DNA from: Jiangella mangrovi
GTDB lineage: Bacteria; Actinomycetota; Actinomycetes; Jiangellales; Jiangellaceae
Direction: 5' to 3'
Assembly (NCBI RefSeq): GCF_014204975.1
Contig: NZ_JACHMM010000001.1
Span: 6,572,037 to 6,636,036 of the forward strand
Length of the DNA: 64,000 nt
Position numbers and translations under genes: made by a program
Notes under the pieces: generated by a model
Databases searched by the model: none
What the model was told of the DNA's origin: nothing
Seen by the model: only the letters and a program-made list of their open reading frames with translations
Shown: in pieces, positions 15,711 to 25,411 of the stretch
Layout: every line of letters starts with the position of its first letter
Numbering within the stretch: the stretch's first letter is position 1

Positions 15711-16694
15711 TTGTCCCGTCGAGGGTGGATCCTCTTCGTCGCGCTGGGGATCATCTGGGGAATTCCCTACCTGCTCATCAAGGTCGCCGTCGACGAGCTG
15801 TCACCGGCCTCGATCGTGCTGGCGCGGACGGCCATCGGCGCCGCGCTGCTGCTGCCGCTGGCCGCCCGGAAGGGCTATCTGCGCCCGCTGCTCCCCCACT
15901 GGCGGCCGCTGCTCGCCTTCACCCTCGTCGAGGTCTGCATCCCCTGGTACCTGCTCGGTTACGCCGAGCAAGAGCTGTCCAGCTCGCTCACCGGCCTGCT
16001 CGTCGCCGCGGTGCCCCTGGTCGGCGCGGTGCTGGTGTGGGTCATGGGAACCGAGCAGCGGCCCGGCAGGCGGCGGCTGGCAGGCCTTCTGCTCGGCTTC
16101 GCCGGCGTCGCGGCCCTCGTCGGCTTCGACGTCGAGGCGAGCAGCCCGGTGCCGGTCCTGGCGGTCGCCGGCACCGTCGTCTGCTACGCCGTCGGGCCGA
16201 TCATCCTGTCGCGGTGGCTCTCGCGGCTGCCCGGCCTCGGGGTCATGGCCGCGTCGCTGACGGCGTCGGCGGTCCTGTACCTGCCGCTCGGCCTGGCCCA
16301 GTGGCCCGGCGAGCCGGTGTCGAGCGAGGTCTGGCTCAGCATCGCCGGCCTGGGCGTGGTGTGCACGGTGGTGGCGTTCCTGGTGTTCTTCGCCCTGGTC
16401 GCCGAGGTCGGGCCGAGCCGCTCCACCGTCATCACCTACGTCAACCCGGCGGTCGCGCTGGTGCTCGGCGTCGCGGTGCTCGACGAGCGGGTCACCGTCT
16501 TCACCGGCCTCGGGTTCGGCCTCATCCTCATCGGCTCGGTGCTGGCCACCTCGAAGGACAAGCAGCCCGAGCCCGTGCCGGCCGTGGTGTCACCGGCCGG
16601 ATCGACGACGGCGTCGGGCCCGGCCGGCCAGGGGCGCCGCGAAGCGCTCGACGTCACCTGCGACGACATCGCCAGCCCCGTCGCCGAACCCTGA
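15711..16694 (+). CDS. EamA/DMT-superfamily transporter
   Basis: 327 residues with about ten hydrophobic helices in two EamA repeats. The first opens GWILFVALGIIWGIPYLLIK and contains SPASIVLARTAIGAALLLPL; the second opens PVLAVAGTVVCYAVGPIILS and ends NPAVALVLGVAVLDERVT. Predicted metabolite exporter in the cytoplasmic membrane. The TTG start is supported by AAGGAGG about 6 nt upstream. The C-terminal ~50 residues are polar. The substrate cannot be inferred. Confidence 0.88.
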   Translation: MSRRGWILFVALGIIWGIPYLLIKVAVDELSPASIVLARTAIGAALLLPLAARKGYLRPLLPHWRPLLAFTLVEVCIPWYLLGYAEQELSSSLTGLLVAAVPLVGAVLVWVMGTEQRPGRRRLAGLLLGFAGVAALVGFDVEASSPVPVLAVAGTVVCYAVGPIILSRWLSRLPGLGVMAASLTASAVLYLPLGLAQWPGEPVSSEVWLSIAGLGVVCTVVAFLVFFALVAEVGPSRSTVITYVNPAVALVLGVAVLDERVTVFTGLGFGLILIGSVLATSKDKQPEPVPAVVSPAGSTTASGPAGQGRREALDVTCDDIASPVAEP

Positions 16695-16719
16695 CCGGGC
16701 ACCACGAACGAGAGCCGCG

Positions 16720-16923
16720 TCAGTTCCGCCGCTCGCCCATGGTGGCGAGCTCGGGGTCGCCGTCGCGGCTGCGCATCAGCAGGATCCGCTCGTCGAGCCA
16801 CCGGTCGATCGACTCCGCCGTCCGCAGGGCGTTGGCGGGGTCGTCGCTGTCGCCGCGGCGTTCGACCAGCTTGCGCAGGGTGTCGTCCACGCGCCGGATC
16901 TTCGCCGTCAGAGGCTGAGCCAT
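16720..16923 (-). CDS. Small hypothetical protein (67 aa)
   Basis: Helical, charged protein (MAQPLTAKIRRVDDTLRKL, then SIDRWLDERILLMRSRDG) with no cysteines or membrane segment. A very good AGGAGG ribosome site 9 nt before the ATG supports translation. It lies alone between the convergent DMT transporter and the cta operon terminator. I do not recognise a family. Confidence 0.65.
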   Translation of the reverse strand: MAQPLTAKIRRVDDTLRKLVERRGDSDDPANALRTAESIDRWLDERILLMRSRDGDPELATMGERRN

Positions 16924-17020
16924 CGTCGCGACCTCCTCCGAGGATGTCTGTCGCGTCTGACACCTTCAGAGGTAACCCGGATCGGGCGCCCCGAAACCTG
17001 TTTCGAGGGTCACGAACGCG

Positions 17021-17053
17021 CATCGCCCGCGGGTACAGGACCCGCGGGCGATG
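17021..17053 (-). terminator. Terminator of the ctaC-ctaD-ctaF operon
   Basis: Perfect 14-bp stem CATCGCCCGCGGGT / ACCCGCGGGCGATG with a 5-nt loop, 22 bp past the ctaF stop. Confidence 0.85.
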
Positions 17054-17075
17054 GACGAAAGCGACGTGACGGCCC

Positions 17076-17468
17076 TCAGTGGGCGTACTCGCCCCGGTAG
17101 TACTCGAACACCCAGCCGACGGCGGCCATGGCGGCCAGCGCGACCCCGATGATGAAGATGAACCAGGCGAACACGAGGCCGATGAAGACCATCGACACCG
17201 CACCGGCGGCGGCCAGCGGCCACCACGAGTGCGGACTGTAGAAGCCGTACTCGCCGGCCAGCTCCTCGACCTCGCCGTCGCGGTCCTCGGGCCGCGGCGG
17301 GAAGCGCCGCGACAGCAGCAGGAAGTAGAACGCGATCATGCCGCCGAGGCCGAACGTCAGCACGAGCGCCGTCGTGCCGGTGGGGTCCTCGGACATGAAC
17401 CAGTACACCGGCGTGACGCCCGCGAAGAAGACCGTCACGATGGCGAAGATCATGCCTTCGATCTTCAC
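17076..17468 (-). CDS. ctaF: Cytochrome c oxidase subunit 4 (actinobacterial CtaF)
   Basis: 130 residues with four hydrophobic helices: [40 protein letters not shown], then two near the C-terminus ([20 protein letters not shown] and [17 protein letters not shown]). The loop [12 protein letters not shown] is typical of this actinobacteria-specific subunit. The GTG start overlaps the ctaD stop. It is the last gene of the operon, followed by a perfect hairpin. Confidence 0.92.
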   Translation of the reverse strand: MKIEGMIFAIVTVFFAGVTPVYWFMSEDPTGTTALVLTFGLGGMIAFYFLLLSRRFPPRPEDRDGEVEELAGEYGFYSPHSWWPLAAAGAVSMVFIGLVFAWFIFIIGVALAAMAAVGWVFEYYRGEYAH

Positions 17469-19195
17469 TTGTCCTCCTCCGGCCCTGCGACGTCAGCGGG
17501 TCCCAGCGTCTGCGTGAGTGGTCCGGCACCGGCCGGTTTGCCCTGGGCGACGGCTGCGACCTCGGGGTACTTGAGGTCGAACGCCGGCCGCTCGCTGCGG
17601 ATGCGCGGCAGCGACGTGAAGTTGTGCCGCGGCGGCGGGCAGGACGTGGCCCACTCGAGGGAGTTGCCGAAGCCCCACGGGTCGTCGACCTCGACCTTCG
17701 GCGCGAGCCGGGTCTGCCACACGTTCCACAGGAACGGCAGCGTCGAGGCGGCCAGCACGAAGGCGAACACCGACGAGAACTGGTTCAGGAAGGTGAAGCC
17801 GTCGCCGGGCTCGTAGTCGGAGTACCGGCGCGGGAAGCCCTCGACCCCCAGCCAGTGCTGGACCATGAACGTCCCGTGGAAACCGATGAACAACAGCCAG
17901 AAGTGCACCTTGCCCAGGCGCTCGTCGAGCATGCGCCCGGTGAACTTGGGCCACCAGAAGTAGAACCCGGCGAACATCGCGAACACGACCGTCCCGAACA
18001 CCACGTAGTGGAAGTGCGCCACGACGAAGTAGGTGTCGGACACGTGGAAGTCCAGCGGCGGCGACGCCAGGATGATGCCCGTCAGGCCGCCGAACAGGAA
18101 CGTCACCAGGAAACCGATGGAGAACAGCATCGGTGTCTCGAACGTCAGCGACCCCCGCCACATGGTCCCGATCCAGGCGAAGAACTTCAGCCCGGTGGGG
18201 ATGGCGATGAGCATGGTCATGGCCGCGAAGAACGGCAGGTTCACCGCTCCGGTGACGAACATGTGGTGCGCCCACACCGCGACGGACAGACCCGCGATGG
18301 ACAGCGTCGCGAACACCAGGCCCTTGTAGCCGAAGATCGGTTTGCGGCTGAAGACCGGGATGACCTCGGTGATGATGCCGAAGAACGGCAACGCGATGAT
18401 GTAGACCTCGGGATGGCCGAAGAACCAGAACAGGTGTTGCCAGAGGACGGCACCACCCGCCGTGGGGTCGTAGATGTGGGTGCCGAGGTTGCGGTCGGCG
18501 AACATCGCGAACAGCGCGGCCGCCAGCAGCGGGAACGCGATCAGTACCAGGATCGACGTCACCAGGATGTTCCAGGTGAAGATCGGCATCCGGAACATCG
18601 TGACGCCGGGCGCCCGCATGCAGACGATGGTCGTGATGAAGTTGACCGCGCCGAAGATCGTCCCGAAACCACTCATGGCCAGGCCCGCGACCCACAGGTC
18701 ACCACCGACGTTCGGACTGTAGACGGTGTTGTGCAACGGCGCATAGGCGAACCAGCCGAAGTCGGCCGCACCACCCGGAGTGATGAACCCCGCGCACACG
18801 ATCAGCCCGCCGAACAGGAACAGATAGAAGCTGAACATGTTCAGCCGCGGGAACGCGACGTCCGGCGCGCCGATCTGCAGCGGCACGATGATGTTGCCGA
18901 AACCGATGAACAACGGCGTCGCGAACAACAGCAGCATGATCGTGCCGTGCATGGTGAACAGCTGGTTGTACATCTCGTCGCTGACGACCTGACGCCCCGG
19001 CGAGAACAGCTCGGCCCGGATGAACAGCGCCAGCACGCCGCCGAACAGGAAGAACCCGAACGACGCGATCAGGTACATGTAGCCGATGATCTTGTGGTCG
19101 GTGGACGTCATCCACCGGACGACCACGTTGCCCTTCCGCTTGGGCCGCGTGATGGCGGCTCCCGCGGCGGCGGTGCGCTCCAGATATGTGGTCAC
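17465..19195 (-). CDS. ctaD: Cytochrome c oxidase subunit I
   Basis: 576 residues with twelve predicted membrane helices. This is the catalytic subunit holding heme a, heme a3 and Cu[18 protein letters not shown] carries a heme a ligand histidine. [19 protein letters not shown] has the CuB histidine and its cross-linked tyrosine. WAHHMFVTG has the CuB histidine pair, and [11 protein letters not shown] the heme a3 and heme a histidines. The GTG start overlaps the ctaC stop (GTGA). Reduces oxygen and pumps protons in the bcc-aa3 supercomplex. Confidence 0.97.
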   Translation of the reverse strand: MTTYLERTAAAGAAITRPKRKGNVVVRWMTSTDHKIIGYMYLIASFGFFLFGGVLALFIRAELFSPGRQVVSDEMYNQLFTMHGTIMLLLFATPLFIGFGNIIVPLQIGAPDVAFPRLNMFSFYLFLFGGLIVCAGFITPGGAADFGWFAYAPLHNTVYSPNVGGDLWVAGLAMSGFGTIFGAVNFITTIVCMRAPGVTMFRMPIFTWNILVTSILVLIAFPLLAAALFAMFADRNLGTHIYDPTAGGAVLWQHLFWFFGHPEVYIIALPFFGIITEVIPVFSRKPIFGYKGLVFATLSIAGLSVAVWAHHMFVTGAVNLPFFAAMTMLIAIPTGLKFFAWIGTMWRGSLTFETPMLFSIGFLVTFLFGGLTGIILASPPLDFHVSDTYFVVAHFHYVVFGTVVFAMFAGFYFWWPKFTGRMLDERLGKVHFWLLFIGFHGTFMVQHWLGVEGFPRRYSDYEPGDGFTFLNQFSSVFAFVLAASTLPFLWNVWQTRLAPKVEVDDPWGFGNSLEWATSCPPPRHNFTSLPRIRSERPAFDLKYPEVAAVAQGKPAGAGPLTQTLGPADVAGPEEDK

Positions 19196-20046
19196 TCGTG
19201 GTCACCTCCCGTGTTCACGTCGTCCAGGACCTCGTCGTCGTACGCGCCGCGGATGGGCGGCTCGATGATGGTGTCCTGACCCGCCTCGCGCAGTCCGTCG
19301 ATGTGGTCCTGGTACTCCTGCTCGGACACGACCTCGACGTTGAACAGCATCGACTGGTGGTAGGCGCCGCAGAGCTCCGCGCAGCGGCCGACGTAGCTGC
19401 CCTCGCGGTCCGGCGTGACCTGGAACGCGTTGGGGTGGCCGGGGATGACGTCCATCTTCATGTAGAACGCCGGGATCCAGAACGAGTGGATGACGTCCGG
19501 CGACATGAGGTCGAAGCGGACCGTCTGGCCGACGGGGAGGAACAGCGTCGGCCGGTCGTTGATGGTGCCGACGTCGTGCGCCTCTTCGTCCATGTAGTTG
19601 AACGTCCAGGACCACTGCTGACCGATGACGCCGATGGTGACGTCGGGGTCGTCGGACAGCTCGGTGATCTGCTCCTGGTGGTCGGCCGTGTACCAGAACA
19701 GCGGCACGATGATGAACAGCGGCGCGACCGTGTAGAGGAACTCGATCGGGATGTTGAACCGCGTCTGCTTCGGCAGCTCGTCGCTGCGGCGGCGGTAGGC
19801 GATGACCGCCCAGATGATCAGGCCCCACACCAGCACACCGACGGCGAACGCGGCGATCCAGGCGCCGATCCACAGGTCGCCGATCAGCGGCGTCTCCTCC
19901 GTGGCCGGCTCCGGGAGCGCCAGGCGCGACCAGTCGTCGCGCTGCTGTGCCGAGCAACCACCCAGCACGAGCACCGTGCCGAGGAGGAGAACGGCGGCGG
20001 TCGCAACCCGGCGACGCGCCGGGCGGACCCTGCCAGACTGACTCAC
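19192..20046 (-). CDS. ctaC: Cytochrome c oxidase subunit II
   Basis: 284 residues. A lipoprotein signal ([14 protein letters not shown]) puts the lipid-modified cysteine near residue 30. Two membrane helices follow (about 55-80 and 100-120), then an extracytoplasmic cupredoxin domain with CuA ligands in [13 protein letters not shown] and [12 protein letters not shown]. The GTG at 20046 with GAGAAGGG upstream is preferred over a longer frame reaching 20115, because it puts the signal peptide at the N-terminus. First gene of ctaC-ctaD-ctaF. Confidence 0.94.
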   Translation of the reverse strand: MSQSGRVRPARRRVATAAVLLLGTVLVLGGCSAQQRDDWSRLALPEPATEETPLIGDLWIGAWIAAFAVGVLVWGLIIWAVIAYRRRSDELPKQTRFNIPIEFLYTVAPLFIIVPLFWYTADHQEQITELSDDPDVTIGVIGQQWSWTFNYMDEEAHDVGTINDRPTLFLPVGQTVRFDLMSPDVIHSFWIPAFYMKMDVIPGHPNAFQVTPDREGSYVGRCAELCGAYHQSMLFNVEVVSEQEYQDHIDGLREAGQDTIIEPPIRGAYDDEVLDDVNTGGDHE

Positions 20047-20176
20047 GAGGCGCCCTTCTCTTTCGACCCGCTCGCCCGGGCGGGCGGTTGGCAACCGGCA
20101 CCGTGGCGAGAGCAAACTTCTCCTGTCGCGCCCAACCCTAGCGGTAGCCGTCCGCCGTCATTCCGGGAGGTACACG

Positions 20177-21346
20177 ATGAGCACGCGCGGCGTGTCGGCA
20201 CCGGCCGGCTACTTCGACGCGGCGTCCACGGAGCCGCTGCATCCGGCCGCCCGCGAGGTGCTGCTCTCCGCCGCCGACGAGGGCTGGGCCGACCCGGCGC
20301 GCCTCTACGGCTCGGCCCGGCGGGCCCGCATGCTGCTGGACAACGCCCGCGAGGTCGTCGCCGCGGTCGTCGGCGCCCGGCCCGACGAGGTGGCGTTCAC
20401 GGCCAGCGGCACGCAGGCGATCCAGCTGGGCGTGCTGGGGGCGGCCGGGGCCCGACGGCGTGAGCGTGGCGGCCCGCGGGTGGTCGCCGTCTCCGCCGTC
20501 GAGCACTCCGCCGTCCTGCAGTCCGCGGCGCACCTGGCCCGGCACTCCGGCACCGAGACGACCGAGGTCGGTGTCGACCGGGACGGTCGCGTGGACCCCG
20601 CGGCGTTCGCGGACGCCGTCGGCGACGAGACCCTGCTGGCCTGCCTGCAGGCCGCCAACCACGAGGTCGGCACCGTCCAACCGGTCGACGAGGTCGCCGA
20701 GCACTGCGCCGCGCACGGCGTCCCGCTGCTGGTCGACGCCGCGCAGGCCGCCGGCAGGGTCGCACTCCCCCGACGTTGGTCGGTGCTGACGGCCAGCGCG
20801 CACAAGTGGGGTGGGCCGGCCGGGGTCGGCGTGCTCGCGGTGCGCAGGAACGTGCGCTGGCGCTCCCCGCTGCCCGAGGACGAGCGCGAGGGCGGCCGCG
20901 CGCCCGGGTTCGAGAACGTCCCCGGCGCGCTCGCGGCCGCGGCGGCGCTGCGGGCCCGCTGGGAGGAGGCCGGCGCCGTCGCCGACCGGCAGCGCGAGCT
21001 GGTCGACCACATCCGCGCCCGCGTCCCCGAACTGCTCGACGACGTCGACGTCGTGGGGCACCCGACGCTGCGGCTGCCACACCTGGTGACGTTCTCGTGC
21101 CTCTACGTCGAGGGCGAGGCCCTGGTCACGGAGCTGGACCGGGCCGGGTTCGCGATCTCGAGCGGCTCGTCCTGCTCGTCGAGCACGCTGCGGCCCAGCC
21201 ACGTGCTGGCCGCCATGGGGGCGCTCACGCACGGCAACGTGCGGGTGTCGCTGACCAGCGACGCCACCCGCGAGGACGTCGACCGCTTCCTCGCCGCCGT
21301 CGCCGGCGTCGTCACCCGGCTGCGGGCCGGGCTGGGGGCACTGTGA
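20177..21346 (+). CDS. Cysteine desulfurase (NifS/IscS-like)
   Basis: 389-residue PLP enzyme of aminotransferase class V. The Schiff-base lysine is in SAHKWGGPAGVGVL, VDAAQAAGRVALP contains the cofactor-ring aspartate, and the mobile catalytic cysteine is in SSGSSCSSSTLRPSHVL. It removes sulfur from cysteine as a persulfide. GGGAGG lies 5 nt before the ATG. The stop overlaps the TusA-like gene (GTGA), so the two likely form a sulfur-relay pair. erpA lies just beyond on the other strand, which fits Fe-S or thiolation roles. Confidence 0.9.
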   Translation: MSTRGVSAPAGYFDAASTEPLHPAAREVLLSAADEGWADPARLYGSARRARMLLDNAREVVAAVVGARPDEVAFTASGTQAIQLGVLGAAGARRRERGGPRVVAVSAVEHSAVLQSAAHLARHSGTETTEVGVDRDGRVDPAAFADAVGDETLLACLQAANHEVGTVQPVDEVAEHCAAHGVPLLVDAAQAAGRVALPRRWSVLTASAHKWGGPAGVGVLAVRRNVRWRSPLPEDEREGGRAPGFENVPGALAAAAALRARWEEAGAVADRQRELVDHIRARVPELLDDVDVVGHPTLRLPHLVTFSCLYVEGEALVTELDRAGFAISSGSSCSSSTLRPSHVLAAMGALTHGNVRVSLTSDATREDVDRFLAAVAGVVTRLRAGLGAL

Positions 21347-21564
21347 CGAACACCCCACTGTTCCTCGACTGCCGCGGGATGCGCTGCCCGCTCCCGATCA
21401 TCGAGCTGGCCCGGCACATCGGCGACGTCGAGGTCGGCGCGCCGGTCACGGTGCTGGCCGACGACCCCGCGGCGGCGTCGGACGTGCCCGCCTGGTGCCG
21501 CATGCGCGGACACGAGTACCTGGGCGCCGACGGCGACGCCTACACCGTCCGCCGCCTGCACTGA
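21343..21564 (+). CDS. TusA/SirA-like sulfur carrier protein
   Basis: 73 residues. LFLDCRGMRCPLPIIELA contains the family CPxP signature whose cysteine accepts persulfide sulfur, and DDPAAASDVPAWCRMRGHE matches the conserved second half. Translationally coupled to the cysteine desulfurase by a 4-bp overlap. It probably carries desulfurase sulfur to an acceptor such as a tRNA-thiolation or cofactor-synthesis enzyme. The acceptor is not in this window. Confidence 0.9.
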   Translation: MTNTPLFLDCRGMRCPLPIIELARHIGDVEVGAPVTVLADDPAAASDVPAWCRMRGHEYLGADGDAYTVRRLH

Positions 21565-21569
21565 CACGC

Positions 21570-21608
21570 GCGAGAGCCCCCGCCGTCAGACGGCGGGGGC
21601 TCTCTCGC
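21570..21608. terminator. Bidirectional terminator between tusA-like gene and erpA
   Basis: GAGAGCCCCCGCCGT (21572-21586) pairs perfectly with ACGGCGGGGGCTCTC (21590-21604) around a CAG loop. It lies 7 bp from each convergent gene end. Confidence 0.88.
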
Positions 21609-21614
21609 TGTCGG

Positions 21615-21962
21615 TCAGTGGAAGGAGTCGCCGCAGGCGCACGACCCGCCCGCGTTGGGGTTATCGATGGTGAAGCCCTGCTTCTCGATGGTGTCGACGA
21701 AGTCGATGGTGGCGCCGCCGAGGTACGGCGAGCTCATGCGGTCGACCACGACGTTGACGCCGCCGAAGTCCTTGACGACGTCGCCGTCGAGCGAGCGCTC
21801 GTCGAAGAACAGCTGGTAGCGCAGACCGGAGCAGCCGCCGGGCTGAACGGCGATGCGCAGCGCCAGGTCGTCGCGGCCCTCCTGGTCGAGCAGCGCCTTG
21901 ACCTTGGAGGCCGCGCCGTCGGTCAGCACGACACCGTCGGCGACCTGATCCTGAACCGTCAT
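21615..21962 (-). CDS. erpA: Iron-sulfur cluster insertion protein ErpA (A-type carrier)
   Basis: 115 residues of the HesB/IscA/ErpA family. The three cluster-binding cysteines are visible: one in QPGGCSGLRYQ and two in the C-terminal GGSCACGDSFH. It delivers Fe-S clusters to apo-proteins. The ATG at 21962 has AGGAG about 8 nt upstream; a longer frame to 21998 lacks support. Nearby likely clients include Rieske QcrA, quinolinate synthase NadA and lipoyl synthase LipA, all in this window. Confidence 0.94.
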   Translation of the reverse strand: MTVQDQVADGVVLTDGAASKVKALLDQEGRDDLALRIAVQPGGCSGLRYQLFFDERSLDGDVVKDFGGVNVVVDRMSSPYLGGATIDFVDTIEKQGFTIDNPNAGGSCACGDSFH

Positions 21963-22049
21963 CTCGTTCTCCTGCTTCGAGGTCGGACTACGTCTCAACG
22001 CTACAACGCGACCCGCCGGAAGGACATTCCTTCCGCGTCACATACCCCG

Positions 22050-23171
22050 TCAGCGGCTCCACGTGCGGGCCACGCGCTCGGCGACGGCGGCGAGGCTCTC
22101 GCGCGGGCGGCCGAAGGACTCCTCGGTGCCGACGACGTCGACCATGGCGTACGCGGCCTCGATGCCGTTGGCCCGCAGCTCGCGGTTGCCGACCTGGACG
22201 GCGCCGGCGAACGCGATGCAGGGCCGCAGCGCCGGCCCGGCCAGCGCCGCCAGGCCGGACACGACCTTGCCGCTCATGGACTGCCAGTCGAGCTTCCCCT
22301 CGCCGGTGATGACGAGGTCGACCCCGGCGACGAGGTCGGGCAACCCGACGGCGCCGGCGACGGTGTCGAACCCCGGCTCGCGCACGCCGCCGAGCAGCAG
22401 CAGCGCGTAGCCCAGTCCGCCGGCGGCCCCGGCCCCGCGGTGGTCGGCGACCCGGCGGTCGGCGAGGTCGGCGAGCGTCGTCAGCGCCGCGTCGGCCGCC
22501 AGCTTCGCGCCGTCGTCGACGATGCCCTTCTGCGGGCCGAACACGTTGGTGGCGCCGCGCAGCCCGAGCAGCGGGTTGTCGACGTCGGACGCGGCGACCA
22601 GCTCGACGCCGGAGAGCCGGGCCCGGGCCGGTTCGAGGTCCAGTGAGGTGAGCCCGGCCAGCGCGTCCGGTCCGCCGCGCAGCGCGTCGTCCGGCGTCGC
22701 GACCGCGCCCAGCGCCGCGAGCAGCCCGGCGCCGCCGTCGTTGGTGCCCGACCCGCCCAGCCCCACCACGACCCGGCGCGCCCCCGCGTCGACGGCGTGC
22801 GCGATCAGCTCGCCGACGCCGTACGTGGACGCCCGCGCCGCCACCCCCGGCACCGGCGTGCGGCCGTCGTCGCCCAGCGGCAGCAGCGCCAGCCCGCAGG
22901 CCTGCGCGGACTCGATGAACGCGGTGCCGCCGGCCAGCAGGAAGGTGGCCGGGACGGGCTCGCCGAGCGGTCCGGCGACGGTCGACGCGAGCAGCTCGCC
23001 GCCGAGGCTGGAGTGCAGCACGTCGACGAAGCCGGGGCCGCCGTCGGCCATGGGCACGGCCACGACCTCGTCGCCGGGGGCGCTGCGCCGCCAGCCCTCG
23101 GCGATGGCGTCGGCGGCCTCGACCGCGGTGAGCGTTCCGGCGAACTTGTCCGGTGCAACCAGGATCCGCAT
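22050..23171 (-). CDS. Glycerate kinase
   Basis: 373 residues of the GarK/GlxK family, making phosphoglycerate from glycerate and ATP. It begins MRILVAPDKFAGTLTAVEAA, a near-exact family N-terminus. VVVGLGGSGTNDGGAGLLAA is the nucleotide region, VFGPQKG the signature middle motif, and LVITGEGKLDWQSMSGK the C-terminal motif. ATG 23171 matches the family start; the frame continues upstream without support. A glycerate kinase next to erpA also occurs in mycobacteria (from memory). Divergent from the nagA operon. Confidence 0.9.
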   Translation of the reverse strand: MRILVAPDKFAGTLTAVEAADAIAEGWRRSAPGDEVVAVPMADGGPGFVDVLHSSLGGELLASTVAGPLGEPVPATFLLAGGTAFIESAQACGLALLPLGDDGRTPVPGVAARASTYGVGELIAHAVDAGARRVVVGLGGSGTNDGGAGLLAALGAVATPDDALRGGPDALAGLTSLDLEPARARLSGVELVAASDVDNPLLGLRGATNVFGPQKGIVDDGAKLAADAALTTLADLADRRVADHRGAGAAGGLGYALLLLGGVREPGFDTVAGAVGLPDLVAGVDLVITGEGKLDWQSMSGKVVSGLAALAGPALRPCIAFAGAVQVGNRELRANGIEAAYAMVDVVGTEESFGRPRESLAAVAERVARTWSR

Positions 23172-23489
23172 GGCCCGAGTCTGCCGCATCGCGCCGGCCG
23201 GGCGCGGCGCCGTCCACCGAGCGGAGCCCTGTCCCGCGCCGGGGCGGCGAGGGTTGACCAGAGATCCTTGCATCCTGTATGCATTCATACTATGAGCAGT
23301 GTCGTCTCCCGCAAGTCACTCGGTGACACGGTGGCCGACGACTATCCGTGGCATCGGCCGGTTAGGCGGGCCGCCACGCCGGGTATCGTCCCTGGACGAC
23401 ATGACCAGCGGCTGCGAGTCCGGGAACGCGATGGCGCCGCCGGGTGCGAGCGCCGCGGCCCGGCCCGCCGCGCGGTTGGGGGGTATGCC
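23172..23489. other. Divergent intergenic region with a TGTATGCATTCATAC-type palindrome
   Basis: 318 bp between glycerate kinase and nagA. The only clear signal is GTATG-CATT-CATAC (23277-23290), AT-rich for this genome and shaped like a GntR/FCD operator; the operon downstream encodes an FCD-class GntR protein. TTGACC (23254) may be a -35 element. A short frame at 23299-23493 has GC-skewed, unsupported composition and is not called as a gene. Confidence 0.4.
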
Positions 23490-24725
23490 GTGACGGCGTC
23501 GAGCCGCCGGGCGTCCGGCACCAGGTCGCCGCGCACCGCGCTGACCGGCGGCATCCTGCTCTGGGCCGACGGGCGCCTCGAGCCCGGCTCGGTGGTGTTC
23601 GGCGACGGCGTCATCCAGACCATCGCGGCCGGCGACGTCCCGGCCGGCACCGACCCGACCGACGCGATCCGCGTCGACATCGTCCACGACGCCACCGGCT
23701 GCATCGTCGCGCCGGGCTTCGTCGACACCCACGTGCACGGCGGCCTGGGCGCGAACTTCATGGCCGCCGACGCCGCCGCCGGCACCCGCATCTCGCGCTG
23801 GCTCGCGGCGGGCGGCGTCACGTCCTGCCTGGCCACGACGTCCGGCGCCGACGCCGACCAGCTGCACCGGTCGCTCGACGGGCTGGCCGGGCTGCGCGGG
23901 CGGCTGGCCGGCGGTCACGGCGTCGACCTGATCGGCATCCACGTCGAGGGACCGTTCCTCGACCCCGCGCACCGCGGCGTCCACCGTCCCGAGCACCTCC
24001 GGCTGCCGTCTCCCGAGGCCGTCGACGCGCTGCTCGAGGCCGGCGACGGCGCCATCGAGGTCGTGACGCTGGCGCCGGAGCTGCCCGACGGCATGGACGC
24101 CGTCGCCCGCCTCGCCGAGGCCGGCGTGCACCCGTCGCTGGGCCACTCGGGCGCCTCGTTCCAGCAGGCCGAGGCGGCCGTCACGCGCGGCGTCGACCGC
24201 GCGACGCACCTGTTCAACGCGCTGCCGCCCATGCACCACCGCTCCCCTGGGCCGGTGCCGGCGCTGCTCGCCGACCCGCGGGTGACCTGCGAGATCGTCG
24301 GCGACGGCGTCCACGTCGCCCCTGAGATGGTGCGGTTCGCCGTCGGCGTCGCCGGCTGGGAGCGGGTCATGCTGATCAGCGACGGTTCCGACGTGTCCGG
24401 CCTGCCGCACGGCCGGCATCGGCGCTGGGACGGGACCGAGGTCGACGTCGGCGAGGCGGGCGCAATGACCCCCGGCGGCACCATCGCGGGCGGCGTCCAC
24501 CGGCTGTCCGACTCCGTGCGCACCATCGTCCGGACCGGCGGGGTCGAGCTGGCCGACGCGCTGCGCATGGCCTCCGTCGTCCCGGCCGAGGCGCTGGACC
24601 TCGCCGACCGCGGCCGGCTGATCCCCGGCCAGCACGCCGACATCGTCGTCCTCGACGCCGACCTCGGTGTGCGCACCACGTACGTCCGCGGCGAGATCGT
24701 CTACGACCGCGAGGAGATGACGTGA
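23490..24725 (+). CDS. nagA: N-acetylglucosamine-6-phosphate deacetylase
   Basis: About 411 residues of the amidohydrolase superfamily. Metal and catalytic motifs run in order: APGFVDTHVHGG, HVEGPFLDPAHRGVH with the metal glutamate, LGHSGASFQQAEAA, THLFNALPPMHHRSPG, and MLISDGSDVSGLP with the catalytic aspartate. It deacetylates GlcNAc-6-P to glucosamine-6-P in amino-sugar use and wall recycling. The GTG at 23490 follows a GGGGGG stretch. Its stop overlaps gntR by 4 bp, so nagA, gntR and the TauE-like gene form one operon. Confidence 0.9.
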   Translation: MTASSRRASGTRSPRTALTGGILLWADGRLEPGSVVFGDGVIQTIAAGDVPAGTDPTDAIRVDIVHDATGCIVAPGFVDTHVHGGLGANFMAADAAAGTRISRWLAAGGVTSCLATTSGADADQLHRSLDGLAGLRGRLAGGHGVDLIGIHVEGPFLDPAHRGVHRPEHLRLPSPEAVDALLEAGDGAIEVVTLAPELPDGMDAVARLAEAGVHPSLGHSGASFQQAEAAVTRGVDRATHLFNALPPMHHRSPGPVPALLADPRVTCEIVGDGVHVAPEMVRFAVGVAGWERVMLISDGSDVSGLPHGRHRRWDGTEVDVGEAGAMTPGGTIAGGVHRLSDSVRTIVRTGGVELADALRMASVVPAEALDLADRGRLIPGQHADIVVLDADLGVRTTYVRGEIVYDREEMT

Positions 24726-25411
24726 GCGTCGCGGGCGAGCGGACGCGGACGCCCGGGTGGCGGCCCATCGCGCGCGGCGGGCCGCTGCGCGACCGGGTGC
24801 GCTCCGAGCTCGAGCAGCTGATCATCTACGGCGTCCTCGCGCCGGGCGAGCACCTGCGCGAGGAGGTGCTGGCCGAGCGGCTGCAGGTGAGCCGCCAGCC
24901 GGTCCGCGAGGCGCTGCAGATGCTGGCCCGCAGCCACTTCGTCGAGCTGCGCTCCGGCCGCGGCGCGTTCGTGCACGAGCCGACCCGCCGCGAGGTCGAC
25001 GAGGTGTTCCACCTGCGCACCCTGCTCGAGGCCGAGAGCGCCCGCCTCGCGGCGCGGCACATGGGCCCCGAGACGCTGCGGGCCATGGCCGCCACCTGCG
25101 CCGACGGCTTCGCCGCGCTCGACCGCGACGACAAGCGCGAGCTGGTCGGGCTCAACCGGCGGTTCCACCAGCTCGTCACCGACGCCGCGGGCAGCCAGGT
25201 GCTCGCCGAGACGCTGGCCGGACTGCAGCTGCGCATCGACTGGTACCTCGCGTCGATCATCCTCGACCGCGCGCCGGTGTCGTGGGAGCAGCACCAGGCC
25301 ATCCACGACGCCATGGCCGCCGCCGACCCGGACCGCGCCGCCGCCCGCATGGCCGAGCACGTCGACCACACCCGGCGGCTGCTCGACGAGACCTACGGTC
25401 CAGTGACGTGA
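24722..25411 (+). CDS. GntR-family regulator, FCD subclass
   Basis: 229 residues. The N-terminal winged helix-turn-helix (about 20-90) contains GEHLREEVLAERLQVSRQPV and REALQMLARSHFVELR. The C-terminal all-helical FCD domain (about 95-220) has metal/ligand-site residues in FHLRTLLEAESAR and NRRFHQLVTDAAGS. Coupled to nagA upstream and the TauE-like gene downstream by 4-bp overlaps, so it probably controls its own operon in response to an amino-sugar or related acid. The palindrome at 23277-23290 is a candidate operator. Confidence 0.88.
   Translation: MSVAGERTRTPGWRPIARGGPLRDRVRSELEQLIIYGVLAPGEHLREEVLAERLQVSRQPVREALQMLARSHFVELRSGRGAFVHEPTRREVDEVFHLRTLLEAESARLAARHMGPETLRAMAATCADGFAALDRDDKRELVGLNRRFHQLVTDAAGSQVLAETLAGLQLRIDWYLASIILDRAPVSWEQHQAIHDAMAAADPDRAAARMAEHVDHTRRLLDETYGPVT

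Noticed and set aside
23299-23493. 64-codon plus-strand frame upstream of nagA
   Set aside because: No ribosome site, Pro/Ala/Arg-rich translation, and it overlaps the nagA start. Treated as intergenic.
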